NCBI GenBank assembly: GCA_950295325.1
Contig: OX485804.1
Coordinates: 8,370,001-8,434,000 of the forward strand
DNA: 64,000 bases
Direction of reading: 5' to 3'
From: Polytrichum commune
Lineage: Eukaryota > Streptophyta > Polytrichopsida > Polytrichales > Polytrichaceae
Shown: positions 1 to 11,594 of the stretch, piece by piece
Layout of the letters: each line of letters opens with the position of its first letter
Numbering within the stretch: position 1 is the stretch's first letter
The notes under the pieces: model-generated
Database searches by the model: none
Told to the model about the DNA's origin: nothing
What the model saw: the letters and a program-made list of their open reading frames with translations, nothing else
Position numbers and translations under genes: made by a program

Positions 1-1109
1 ATGCTCTCAACAATTGAGATCGCACGGATTGACCTCAAGTGACTTGGGAACTGTGTGAATTGGCCTTAGCTTAAGTAGCAACAAGTCAAGTAAGGGCCAA
101 TTCATATGGGGTCCCAAGTCTCAACTTTTGAGCCACAAGAAAGCATTACAATATGGTTCATTATCAATAATTTTACCACTAGTCCCGAATATATTTTTGC
201 ATTAAATAATCAAGATCCGAGTTATTTGCAGGGTCAAACCCTCAACACAAGTCCCAAGTCTCATCTCCAAAAAATGTTGTCATGTAGGCATCCAAATCAC
301 ACTTGGGACTTAGGACTTGGGATCATGTGTGAAGTGGTAATTCCCAACTGCCATGCGCTCTCAACACCAGAGATCACACGGATTGACCTCAAGTGACTTG
401 GGATCCCGTGTGAACTGGCCCTAACTTAAGTAGGCAACATGTTAGGTAAGGGTTGGTTCACGTGGGGTCCCAAGTCCCACTCATGTTAGCAAGTCCCAAC
501 TTTTGAGCTCCAAGAAACCATTAAAACCGGATCTAAATTACTTTATGCAAACAAAAAAATGTGCAGACTAGTATTGAGAGTTGGTTCTAGCTTTTTGCTG
601 AACCCAATCCTCAACACAAGTCCCAAGTCCCACCTCCACTAAATGTTACCATGTAGGCATCCATATCATACTTGGGACTTAGGACATGGGATCCCGTGTG
701 AAGTGATAATTCCCAACTGCCATGCTCTCAATAGTCGAGGTTGCATGGATTGACCTCAAGTGACTTGGAACCCCGTGTGAAGCGGCCCTAACGTAAGTAT
801 CAACAGGTCATACAAGCGCTGGTTCACATGGGATCCCAAGTCCCAACTTTTGAGCCGCATTACAATATGGTTAATCATCATTGAAATCGGATGTGGTGTT
901 GAAAGTTGGGTCCAACTTTTTGCTGGACCCAACCATGAACACAAGTCCCAAGTCTCACCTCCACTAACTGTTGCCATGTAGGCGTCCATGTCATACTTGG
1001 GACTTAGGACATGGGATCCCGTGTGCAACTTCCATGCACTCTCGACGGCGGAGATTGCACGGATCGACCTCAAGTGACATGACATGGGAGCCCATGTGAA
1101 GTGGCCCTA
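1..1109. repeat. Tandem multimer of a Tourist/Harbinger-like MITE
   Basis: At least three related units of roughly 310-365 bp follow one another, plus a partial unit cut by the window edge. Each unit opens near a GGGCC...TTCACATGGGG-type end (about 91, 447 and 813) and closes with its inverted form GTGTGAA(C/G)TGGCCCTA (about 66, 422, 790 and 1109). Neighbouring units are separated by a similar ~25-bp linker beginning CTTAAGTAG or CGTAAGTAT. The ends and adjacent TTA/TAA trinucleotides fit PIF/Harbinger-derived Tourist MITEs. A reverse-orientation relative lies at 33166-33445. No coding capacity is visible. Confidence 0.6.
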
Positions 1110-1766
1110 CGTCATGTACCATGGGAAGCCTCACCTCACCTCACCTCACCTCACCACCAGCGTCGCGTGACGACTCTCAAGAACAACAAACAAAGGAGCC
1201 AGCCATTCCCTCTACTTACAGTGCCCTACTGTAACAAGAGTACCGGAGCACCCAAGGTTACGTATTCTGCACCGGTTTCCGTTTCCTCCCCGTTCCGCTC
1301 CGCTTTCATCCTCTGCTCCCTTCGCACTTCCTAGGGTTTTGCGGACTTACCTCCCTCAGTCGCTTTCTGTTTCCACCGGTGGGAACACGCACACTTTAAC
1401 AGTCTCCACTCTCTCTCCCGTGGCCGCGGAGGTGGGATCGGGTCCCGCTTGTTGGGTGCTGCTTTTGGTTGTTGGTTTTTGGTTCTGGAGCTCCGCAGCA
1501 AGTGTGGGAGGAGATCTAGAGGGAGGGTTTTGGAGGTTCGATTCTACTCGGGACCGGGAGAAGGTAATTTTGCAGAGCGGATCTGGTATGCTGGTTGTGG
1601 CAACAGGGGTTTTTGGTTTGAGTCGGGCAGCGGAGGAGGGTTTGGCTCTGGCAGGGCAGAGCAGGGCAGAGCAGGCGGTTCGTAGAGGATAGAGGTGTTG
1701 GAGCAGCATTTTGCGGTGCCTGTGGGAGGCAGCAGCAGCAGCTGAGAGGGAGAGAATAGAGAGAGG
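1110..1766 (+). promoter_or_regulatory. Promoter and 5' leader of PPI paralogue A
   Basis: This stretch becomes CT-rich, with four CTCACC repeats near 1131-1155, and then G-rich just before the start codon. The last ~110 bp, including the GAG-rich tract before the ATG at 1767, are almost the same as the segment before paralogue B at 23630-23735. The duplicated unit therefore includes proximal promoter or 5' UTR. No TATA box was convincingly placed. Open reading frames here on either strand are probably incidental. Confidence 0.5.
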
Positions 1767-4700
1767 ATGATGAACGGGGAGGTGGAATCGTCCAATGGCA
1801 CGGTGACGGATCTGCCCTCGGAAGTAGTGGAGAAGAGCAACAAGGAGGGTTTGGTGTCCGCCACCCAGGAAGAAGAGTCCTCGCATGAGGAGGCCTTGGC
1901 GACTCCGGATGATCAAATGCTGGTAAGTTGATGAGGCGCTGGTTCGGGTTCTTCTGGATGTCAGTGTAAATTGTTCGCCCTCGTGTGCTAATGTGTGTGT
2001 GTGAGAGAGAGAAAGAGAGAGAGAGAGAGGGGGCTCTTCGGTGTTATCATTCGCTTTGTCTGGGATGCAAATGTCCGATTTGTAGCCTCCGACAGTGTCG
2101 TCCTACCTCATTTGGATAATGCCTGCGAAGAGGATTTTGACCGTGACGCACCGGTCCACACTTGCGATTGAGAAGGTGAAGTGGTTGCGACGATTATGAC
2201 AATGCTCGCGTTTGATCTGTTTGTTCAGTTGCGCTCGCGCCCTCCTTGGTTAAAACAGGCCTGAATTCTGGATACGGGACTTGCTCCAAAGATAATACGC
2301 GGCGAGTCAACCTTTGGGTAAACTTGGCGTCAACTTCACCATTCTTGCATTGACCTGGGATTAACCACATTTATCCCAGTTTAATAAAAGGGTATCTTGC
2401 TTTATCCGCTCGTGTATAGTGGTGCATCTATAGATGCTTACCCTCGAAACATATTCCTCTGTAGCTTTTTGGATGGACGCATTTTCTGCAGCCGTGGGTA
2501 TCGATGTGAAGGAGCCACGGTTAGGCCGAATGTGTGGGTTTGAAAGTTTCTGTTGCCTCTGCATTCTACTGCTGTGGGGTGCGAAGGGTCCCAGGTTTGC
2601 GAAGAGAGGTGACTGGGGAACCTTAGTGTGAGATTGTGGATGCTCAAGATGCTATCATCATCCAGCGCTAAAGGAAAATGTTACATCATCTAGCCACAAT
2701 GTATGTTGCAGGAGGAAGTTGTGATCATTTGGGCAGAAGTTACTGGAGTTTTGAGGAATGTTGGGTTCTAGATTTGCGGGATAAACAACATTTGTGAATG
2801 TGATAATATCAGACTTGTATCAAAGTGTTCCTGGTAGTCGTTGGGGCTTGCTGTACATTTTTTGTTCTGATTTAAGCAACATCCGTAGTTGCCCCAGTTG
2901 CCTGAAAATACCGGAAATGTTGGGTTTTGGATTAAAACAGGCATATGGTGGTCTGAAGGAGCCAATTGGAGATGCCGACGCCATGTTTGGAAGTAAGTTT
3001 GTTGTGACTTTTACTAAAGTATTGAATTTTATTTCTGGTATATCCTTACCACATTCAGTTGCTTGTAGGGGTTAATGTGGATATTCACATATTGCACTTA
3101 TTTAGAAACTGAGGATGTGAGGTCTATTCATGTTTATTACCAGGGGTATCCTGAGCTCTATAGACTTGGATGAGTCATCCACCTTTTAACTATAGGTATG
3201 GTTCCTGCTGTTGTCATATAATGCGAGTTTCAAATAGAATTGGATATATTGTTGTTTGGGAGTCTTCCGCTTTCAAATACCACCCAGATAAAGTGGTCTT
3301 TTGGGAAACAGTTATTTATTCTAGCAGCCTTCATAAGCTCTTCACACGGGTGGCATTCATCTTAGAATTTTTCTTGTGTTGTCCAAGAAATTTGTTATAG
3401 TCTCCTGTAACGTCCGAAAAGTTTTTGAAGTTATTAAGGTTAATTGCCTACCTCTTTAAAAGGGCATAGGCTATTTCCCTCATGGCATAGGTTGCATCCT
3501 ACAATATCAAATTTTTGGAAGTTGAAAACCTTTTGAGTTTTTAAGTTACCCGCCAATTGCCTTCAAAACTAATTTTTAGTAGGTTAAAAATCCTTCATAT
3601 CTTTTAATGTTGTAGGCTTTAAATTCAAAATTTGAGTACTAAGTGGTATCCTTGGCAGGAATTGAACCTGGCTAAGCCCTCACCACGTTTGAAGGCCAAG
3701 GATTAGCCAACTCTTTTTTAAAGAGTTAATTATAAGTTATGAAAGGTTGCTAAAATTCAAATGAGTTTAAGGGTGAAAGTCCTCACCATCTTCTGATTCA
3801 ACCTCTACTCTTCCTGCAAGATATAGCCTAAAGATATGTACTTAGGCCAACTAATTTCCCAATTTGAAGAAGGATGAATGACTAAAATCCTCTCTTTTAA
3901 AAAATTTGTAGGCAAAATTTCCCACATGTTTTTAATCACATAGGTTGATATCCTATGTTTTTAAATTGTCCATAGGCTCTTTGTCCTACACTTTCAAAAT
4001 TTTATAGGCTAAGTCACAAATTTTGTAGGCTGCATTTGTATTAGCCTTAGGCTCTTGCCGGGGGCTGGTCTCCTGAGCTCCAGAAGAGCCTGAATATATC
4101 TCAAGCGACTGAGATCATATTTTCTTTATTTGTTTGTTGCTTTCTCTTTATTTTGTTCTCATGAATGACATTTATTCCTGCCTGCTCATGCTGGATTCTG
4201 ATCTTAAATTACAAAATTCTTCTATTGCAGCAGGTCCACCTCCTATTGAGGAGTCAACAGGAGGTTCAGAAGTCCTTGAAATTCCTGACAAGGATATGCT
4301 CCCAGAAGATATCTTCCCACAGCCGGTGGCACCAGAAGTGGATGAGGAACTGCCAAGTGACCTTGAAGAAGGTGAAATCAAGGAATCTGAGAGTGCTGAT
4401 ACTTCCAATAGTGGTCTGCAAAATGGACCTACATGTAGTTGGCCACATGAAGCAGAAAAGGATCAGATTGATGGTGTTGACTCTCCCTGCATTAGTAAGT
4501 TCTATGCAATTTTGTTATTTTTGAAACATTACTTGTCATCCGTATTACAGTTGATGTACATCATTCTGTAAAGTCTCTTCTTTGATCTCAATCCTCTCCA
4601 AGAAATTTTCCCAACCTAGCTACATACACTGTGTTAAGGCAATATAAGGTGGAAGGATTGTGGAAGGATTGACATTAAAATTAAATTCATATCTCAAGCA

Positions 4701-6862
4701 TCTGAGGATAATGTTTTTTATGTTTCTCTTACATACAAACACGACCTAGGATCTGTTAGAGTACAAATTGCACTAGGAAATACAGGCTATCCTTTGTTCC
4801 ATGTGGGGAGGTTGTTCTTTAAATTCTAGCTGACTTGGAAGGAGTGCAACTTTCTTTGTATATGATTTCTAACAAGGTTTGAACTTCTTCAGATGAGTCA
4901 GCAGCAGGTTTGGAACTCCCTCTTCGCCCTGAAGTTGAAAGTAGGAAACCAGATATTTCTGATGGGTGGAACAGGCCACATGGGAGCACATCTGGCTGGG
5001 CAAGTGCAGACCCTCCAGGTGAGGAAATTACCAGCGCTTCTGTGGCTCCAGAGGTTCCTGTGTCAGAATCTGGCGTTCTTGGGACAGCTCCCGCTCCAGT
5101 AGCTCCAGGGACGGAGCAGCCAACACTGCAGCGTTATACATATTACATGATAAAAATTCCGAGGCCTGTTGATGACAAAGGTAAAGCTGATATCAGCAAT
5201 GCAGAATCCAAGTTACAAGAGAAGGCAGATGAACGTGATCAGCACAATGTGCATGTTCAGGCAGCTAAGAAAAAGAGGAATGAAGCATTTGAGAAGCGGA
5301 AAGCTGCTGGAATGTTTGAGCGGGAGTGCTTGCAAAAGCTGCGTGCAAAGTATGATGAGGTGAAGCCCTTGAGGGATAGTATAAAGACGATAAAAGGAGA
5401 TGAGCGAAATATGAGAGAGAGGAACCAAGGTATGCCTCGGTCTGAAGAGGACCTAGACTACAGAATTGCAACCTTGGAAAGGAGAATCCAGCATGAGACC
5501 ATTCCCTTGAAGGAGGAGAAACAGTTGATGCGGGACATTAAGGCCCTTGAATCATGTCGGGAAAGTGTAAGGCAGAATGCGGCCCTGAGACAGCAAGTCC
5601 AGGAATCTATGGGCAATCGGGAAGAGATGGAGGAAGCCCTGAAGCCATTGAATGCAGAGTATAAACAACTGGAAGTGGAGTACAAAGCAGCAATATTGAA
5701 CCGAGAAGCTGCTGAGAGAGAATATGATATGCAGAATGAAGCCTTGAGCAGCGTGATGGGGCAATTGCACAAAGCAAATGACTCCAGGCAAGAGGCTTAT
5801 GAAGTTCGAAGGGCTCTGAAGCAACAAGAGTATGCACGACTGAAGGAATTCTATGACAACAAGAGGGAAATACAAACAGCAAAAGATATGGCCAGCCAAC
5901 CCAAGAGCAGGCAGGCAGTTGAGGAACTCTGTAATGCTCAGGTGGAGCGGATTATGGAGCTTTGGAACAGCAACGAGGAATTTAGGAAGAATTACGTGAA
6001 AGACAATGAAAGGAGTACAATCAGACGGTTGGAAACATTGGATGGGCGGGCTCTTGGGCCAGGTGAAAAAGCACCCACTATGTCCAGTTTTGTACCTCCA
6101 GTTGCTTCTCAAGTGGCAGAACAGAAGAGCAATCCATCAGCCACGGAGAGTGGGCGACAAGGTGGAAACACTGGTGGAGAAGCTACTGAAGAGGCAGGGG
6201 TAAAGAAGGTGAAAGCCCCAGTAAAGAAAGAGTCTGAGGCAGTTGCGGCAACAAAAGAGGCCGACAAAACAGTCTCAAAAGAGGAGAGAAGGAAACAGAG
6301 CTCTGTAGTTCCTGAGGTGGCAGAACCTATTGTGGTGGAGAAGTCACAAGAGGAGATTGAGCGAGAGGCAGCAGAGCTGAAGGAGAAGAGACGGGCTGCA
6401 GAGATGGCGAAAGCTAAAGAGGCAGAAGAACGAAAGAAGCGCACAGCAGAAAGGTCCCAGTTAAAGGCACAGGCATGGGCTCAGAAAGAGGCAGAGAGAA
6501 AGGAGAAGGAGAAGGAGAAGAAGAACCGCAAGAAGTCTGCAACAGTGAACTCTGTAGAAGCTGTCAATCTATCAGAGTCTGCCCCTGACGCAGAGGGCAA
6601 CAAAAGTGGTCCCGAAGTTGACGAACCTGTGGTAGAGCCAACAACAAAGGTAACTGCAAGGCGGAAACATGGGGTCACAAACACCCAGAAGGTGGTTGCT
6701 AGAGAAGGCCCTGCAGTTGTACGTGTGCGGAGGAAGAGTCAACAGCAGAAGATGTTAGGTCTGCCTCTGCAGGCTGTGGTGATCATTGCCTCTGTATCAG
6801 TTATTTTAGTTGCAATTGCAATTTTCATGTTCTTTAGGGGCAATTCTGGGCAAACAGCTTAG
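1767..6862 (+). CDS. PPI1-like: Proton pump interactor 1-like protein (paralogue A)
   Basis: Exons read as 1767-1922, 2941-2992, 4231-4494 and 4893-6862, giving 813 aa. Intron phases are 0, 1 and 1, and every junction has GT-AG. The start is the first of two adjacent ATGs, followed by MNGEVESS. An acidic low-complexity N-terminal third leads to the conserved PPI core from about residue 239 (YTYYMIKIPRP). Next come a long coiled coil, a GMPRSEEDLDYRI/IQHETIPLKEEKQ segment typical of the family, a Lys/Arg/Glu-rich region, and one C-terminal membrane helix in the last ~35 residues. In Arabidopsis, PPI1 binds the plasma-membrane H+-ATPase C-terminal domain and stimulates the pump; the same role here is inferred. 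It is longer than the ~610-aa Arabidopsis protein because of the acidic N-terminus. The 4231 acceptor is a NAGNAG site (4234 also keeps frame). Confidence 0.85.
3409..4040. repeat. Insertion-like block in intron 2 of PPI paralogue A
   Basis: The flanks match paralogue B. Sequence before 3400 resembles B's intron just upstream of its third exon, and sequence after about 4060 resembles B's intron upstream of its sixth exon. The block between has no counterpart in B and stands where B's exons 3-5 would be. It starts TGTAACGTCCGAAAAG, a common plant LTR-type start, and contains a truncated tRNA-like stretch near 3650-3715 on the minus strand. Repeated 'ATAGGTTG...ATCCTA' motifs occur near 3486 and 3941. 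I could not define both ends, so a retroelement remnant is only a suggestion. Confidence 0.4.
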
Positions 6863-8324
6863 AGTTGAGAACAGGATAGTAGAGATATAAGTAGTTATGA
6901 AGAAGAGTATGAAGGTTCACAAAGCAGTTTTATTTTTTCATCTCTCTGAGTACTGCAGGATTATTGAGCTCCAATGAGGACAGAACAGGATTGTAGGGTG
7001 GTTCGTATTCCTTATTTTAATTGCAAATAAGGCTTCAAGGCATTCCTTATTTGACTTGGCAATATGTGAGTAGGTAGTAGTGTGCTTTATTGGAAAATCT
7101 GTAAAGCTCTACACTAAGTGATTTAGATGTGGAAATTTTGCAAGGGGTTGTAAATGGTACATGTAGTCCAGTGGACCAAAGTATGTTGTAGAACACTATT
7201 ATCCTTGTCAATGAGAGTACCAAAATTGCATATTGTCAAGTCTCCACTGGCTACTTGATTTCGTTGAGATCCTTGCACACACTCCCAAAGTAATAAACCA
7301 TTATCCTGCTTTTTGTCCTCGTAAATGTTGATGTCCAAAATCAATTAGGTTATCAAAGAAACTCAACGTTAGACAACATTTTCATTCTGTACTGAAAACA
7401 ATCTTAGTTTCCTCACCATGTAGAAGCAAAGTTGGCTTGTGTAAGTTAGGTTTCATGGCCACGAATTAGCTGTCGCTTAGCTTTTGAAGAGTTTGACTTT
7501 GTTGATAAGCATACGTCGAGCAAGTCTTTGAGGTGGCCATGGTGTGCGAATTGTTTGAGAACGAGGTCTAACTTATTGATTACCCAGCAAGGAAGCTCTG
7601 AGGATGCCAGGATATTCTTTTGGTGACGGCTGTGGTTTTAGCTGGCAGATGCCCAACCTGATTCAAACAGCACAAGTTCCTCTCATCTTCCTCAACAACC
7701 CTGCATCTAAATTGGGATGCTATGCTTTGTTGACCATGTCATCGCTGCAAGTTGAGGGCAAGTCAACTATCTTAGTGTGGCACATCAATGAGTGCTGCCC
7801 ACATGATAATTTCACAAGCTTTCTGGAAACATTAACCTTCAAATTAGATTACCTCCTCTGCGTAGGAAGGAATCTCTGTTTTCAAACGATTTAATGCTTA
7901 AGAGTGGGAATTGTTAGAAGTTATGCGATCGTAGTGAGAATCAAGCTTGAGACATCCTCATCTTACTCGTCTTATATTATATGCGTCAAAGGAGGTAAGC
8001 GAGGCGGGGTAAAGCAGTTGCTGTCACATGTGGTGTCATCATCTTGACTCATGCACATGAACAATAAACTCCTAGACCGGGCTTATCTTAGCCATATCAT
8101 GGAGCTCAATTTGGACTTGGATCATTTTCACGTGTATGTAATCTGCTAGAGAAGAATGCAACTAATGACACGCATGTATCCAAACATGACCATCTTCAAT
8201 ACATCAAGGATGTAACATCTGAACATCAATACAATGGTCTTAGTTACATACATATTGATTAGGGTAGGAGCACTTTGTTATCCTATCAGTGACCCAATCC
8301 ACTGACTATTTTAAGATTTAAATA
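6863..8324. other. 3' flank of PPI paralogue A; no gene recognised
   Basis: The first ~270 bp are probably 3' UTR. The rest holds only short open frames, the longest near 7604-7894, with no recognisable protein family. No repeat boundaries were found. Confidence 0.5.
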
Positions 8325-9310
8325 ACACTACATTGTTTATGGTATTTAGTGTCACGTACAGTAATCTCCCGCTGAAGTGCGCACCCGTTTAAGTACGCAC
8401 TCTAGTTAAGTGCGCAAATTTCTTGACAAAAATCAAGGTTCATACTTTATTGTTTGAACATATCATGCAAAGTCATTTGCCGCGAATGCATGCAATTTTT
8501 TCACTGGACATTCAATGTCAGTTTGTTAACGTTTAACTAAAACGTCTCAAATGATCGTCACAATTCATCATACATCTGTCTAGCTTCCGTTTGAACATCG
8601 GAGCAAAGCAATTGGTCGTAGATGTCAAGGACAATGTTGTGTAGAGATTCACAGCCTTTGAAGTCGGTAGCACTTTCAAATTCAACCAAGGTCTTGATAG
8701 GTTGGATTTTGGTCAATGGTTTTCATGTTGCAATTCATCGAATCAGAGGGTCTAGAAGCAATATGAGTAAAGTATGCACCTACCAACTGAGTGCGCACCA
8801 ATGGTTCCAATTCAAAATGTGTACTTAAGCGGGAGATTACTATACACTATTTGCAAAGGACCTAAACTAGATGCCTAGAGGTCTCAAAGTGTCACACCCA
8901 TTGATTGTCAATATAATTCCATTCATTAACATAAATAACTTCTTTAAGTGAAAAAACATCTACATTATGACATTCTAGTATACAAGGGGAAGATATTTTA
9001 AAGTGCACTAATGGCAACTGTCATCTGTTTACATTTTAGTATGCAAGACGAAATTTTTTCTTGAGCATACTAATGACAAGCACTTTGGTGCATACTTTAT
9101 CACCTTGTAGATCATTGTGCAACAAACACATGCACCTCATAACATTATTGAACATACACGTGCCAAAGATATTAGTAAGTGCACTTGAACACCAAGTGTC
9201 ATGAGGCAACAATTATATTGAAGTTGTTAATCATCAGTGTAACCTAGCATATGCCTCAAACTAGGGTAAGTGACACTATTAAGAATGTGACGCTAAATAT
9301 CATAATCGGC
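8325..9310. mobile_element. Nested MITE composite (outer TTTAGTGTCAC element)
   Basis: The left end near 8325 contains ATTGTTTATGGTATTTAGTG. The far end near 9280-9305 carries an imperfect inverted form, GTGACGCTAAATATCATAAT. An internal segment around 9090-9220 matches, in reverse orientation, 13700-13815 of the element at 13596-14150, so these are two copies of one family. A pogo-like MITE (8362-8844) is inserted in this copy. There is no coding sequence of its own. Confidence 0.5.
8362..8844. mobile_element. pogo/Tigger-like (Tc1-mariner) MITE with TA target site
   Basis: Terminal inverted repeats are CAGTAATCTCCCGCTGAAGT on the left (from ~8359) and ACTTAAGCGGGAGATTACT on the right (to ~8842), flanked by TA. 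Both ends continue with further inverted GTGCGCAC-type motifs. The length of ~480 bp, the CAGT...CCCGCT-type end and the TA duplication suit pogo-class elements. The minus strand between ~8560 and 8760 stays open in places and may be a relic of transposase, which I could not confirm. Confidence 0.6.
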
Positions 9311-9680
9311 GTACATGTCTTGCAAAATTGTTTGTGTTTAAAGCATGCATGTCTATTCATTGTCAAGATCGACGGATTATGAACTCAACTATATATTGAG
9401 CATACCAGATTTTTGTTTCCCTGGTGAACTTTGAGTACTATGTACATTAGGATAAATTTATTTTTCTAATATTTTAGCTTCCTAGGAGACTCCCATAGTT
9501 GTAGAAAGGTTTGTTCACCACTTTCGGTGGTGAACACAAATGTCTTATGAAACCCTAATGTTAAAACGAATAAATTCGTCTCCAAATCCGGCAACAATGT
9601 TGAAAAGTGTCCTAGTTAGTGAAGGTTAAGTTTTTGCATCCAAGGTACATATTTGTCTATATATCATCCTTGTGCTAGGA
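9311..9680. other. Intergenic, nothing recognised
   Basis: AT-rich sequence without a convincing gene, repeat end or RNA. Confidence 0.4.
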
Positions 9681-10113
9681 CTTAGGGCCACTTCACACAA
9701 TGATGAGCCAAGAGCCATGACCATGGAATTGTGAGAGCCCAAAAGAAGTGTCCGAAGGCCATCCCAAGACACTTCCAAATTCATGTTGTAGTGTGGTCAC
9801 GGGCCCTCAAGTGTCGTGTGAAGGCATATGTGACCGGACCCTTAACCAAATGGTGTTTCAATGAATATCTATCTATGGGGGGTCCTCACACTTGATAAAT
9901 ATATAAAGGTCTCCCGGTTTTGTGTTAAGCTTTCCTCCAAGAGGTGGTTCTTGAATATAGCCCAAGAGACATGAAACATGATCCATCCGTGTAGACTTTA
10001 TACGTCCATCTTGCAATTCATTGGTCCCGTGAGCGTAGTGTGAAGCGAACTTGGAGCGGCTCTGCCTTTTCCATGGTCACGGGCCCTCAGTCTCATGTGT
10101 GAAGTGGCCCTTA
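9681..10113. mobile_element. Tourist-like MITE, copy 1
   Basis: Perfect 14-bp terminal inverted repeats, GGGCCACTTCACAC and GTGTGAAGTGGCCC, are flanked on both sides by TTA, the 3-bp duplication typical of PIF/Harbinger elements. A second, more diverged copy sits at 55107-55613 and aligns along most of its length. There is no transposase, so movement would need an autonomous relative elsewhere. Confidence 0.75.
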
Positions 10114-10504
10114 GATGTCCCAACCATGGTTTATGACCCATACACATTGATTGCGTGAGCATGGAAGGTGAAATCGTATCCAAGGAGCTTTTGTTGAGAA
10201 GCAACTTGAGTGGAGTGGAGAGTGACTTTTAAGTAAACCAAGCGGCGGCATGCAAAGAAGATTCATACATAACTTTATAAAAAGGAAAACATATGCTTCA
10301 CACAATTTTATGATTTCTTAGATGAAAAATAGATCATAGATTACCAAGAGTGTGGAGATAAGTGCCTTGAAGGCCTTGTATGAAGTTATACAAGAGATGT
10401 CGACATGAAGTTGACTATATAATTTATGATTCTTTGTGTCAAAAAACTTGATTTGTTAAAGGCAGTCACGGGCTCTCATCCTCATAACATTGTTAAGAGC
10501 CTCC
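10114..10504. other. Intergenic, nothing recognised
   Basis: Short AT-rich spacer between a Tourist-like MITE and a Mutator-like element. No gene was seen. Confidence 0.4.
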
Positions 10505-11594
10505 TTGATGCCCAGTGGTGATTTTTCACAAGGTCCCCAACATGTCTAGGGACATGTTCAAAAAACAAAAAAAAACATTTCTAGAGGACGGGTTCTTAGA
10601 AAATGATCCGGGTTTTGGACGTGTCAAATTCACTTTGGACGGGTTCTAATAATAATATTTTTTTGATATTTTTTTCCAAAAAAAATGAATGGTACAAATA
10701 ACATTTACATTATGTCATATATGACATGTGAATATGAGCATAATGCAATCAAACCACTAATAGCCAATCAAAATATCCATCTTGAAGTGCTTGATTCACT
10801 TGCATAGATTAATTCATCGACCACAAAATTTAGGGCCTTTTTAACATAATGTCAAAGATTGTAATTGAAGGTAAACTTAGCAATTGAATAAGAATTAGTA
10901 TATATAAACATGCTCAATTTTTTTAAAATAAAGAGTTATTTACCCTTCAAAGAAGTGGATGAATTCTCCTATCCTTCATGTTTCTCCAAACAAGCATCAC
11001 TGCATTCCAATTGATGTTTTCAACTGGAATATTTGCACATGAAATGCGCATCAAAGCATCTAAAGTCTCTAACTTCAAACTAGTATGTAGATGACTTTTT
11101 ATTAGGTTTTGTCTAGAAAAACCCCTCTTGTGGAGGGAATGCGGGTGGTGAGTACGGGTGATGGAAACACCTTGAGGATAGAGTGTGGGGAAAAAAATGG
11201 GAGATTGAAGGACAAGAAATGATGGTGGCAGAGGAAATTAGAATGGGGTGTACTAGAAAGATGAGAATCGACAACAAAAGACAGATAACTAACGAGCATT
11301 GGAGGCATAATTTGTCAAGATCCTATTGTTTCCAAGTGCAACCAGTCACATGTCAACATTTTTTTTTTAATTTGTTTTTTACCAACATTGTAAGAGACTT
11401 ATGTATACCTCTTGCGGGACGGGTAGTCAAACTGGTTTTGGGACGGGTTGTTTTTTGTTTGACCTTTCCATGGACATGTTGGTTTAGAAATAACTAGTTT
11501 TGGGACGGGTTGCAATTTTTTTTGCCTTTCAATTCAAGGTTTTTGGACGTGGACGGGCAAAAACTTTGTGGAAAAATCAGCCATGTTGATGCCC
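10505..11594. mobile_element. Non-autonomous Mutator-like element with 9-bp target duplication
   Basis: A perfect 9-bp direct repeat, TTGATGCCC, lies at 10505-10513 and 11586-11594. The enclosed ~1.07 kb starts AGTGGTGATTTTTCAC and ends GGAAAAATCAGCCATG, which are imperfect inverted copies. A 9-bp duplication with related ends is typical of MULEs. 'GACGGGTT' motifs recur inside near both ends. No transposase reading frame is visible, so the copy is non-autonomous. Confidence 0.65.

Noticed and set aside
3645-3720. tRNA-like sequence on the minus strand with a B-box-like GGTTCAATTCC and a possible 7-bp acceptor stem
   Set aside because: The distance between the presumed stems is about 18 nt too short for a tRNA and no D-arm is present. 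It is at most a truncated tRNA-derived fragment or a retroelement primer-binding site.
5213-6684. Long minus-strand open frames inside the PPI genes (also 27840-29305)
   Set aside because: They overlap strongly coding exons with clear family similarity, have low-complexity Ser/Phe-rich translations, and appear in both paralogues only because the coding strand is conserved.
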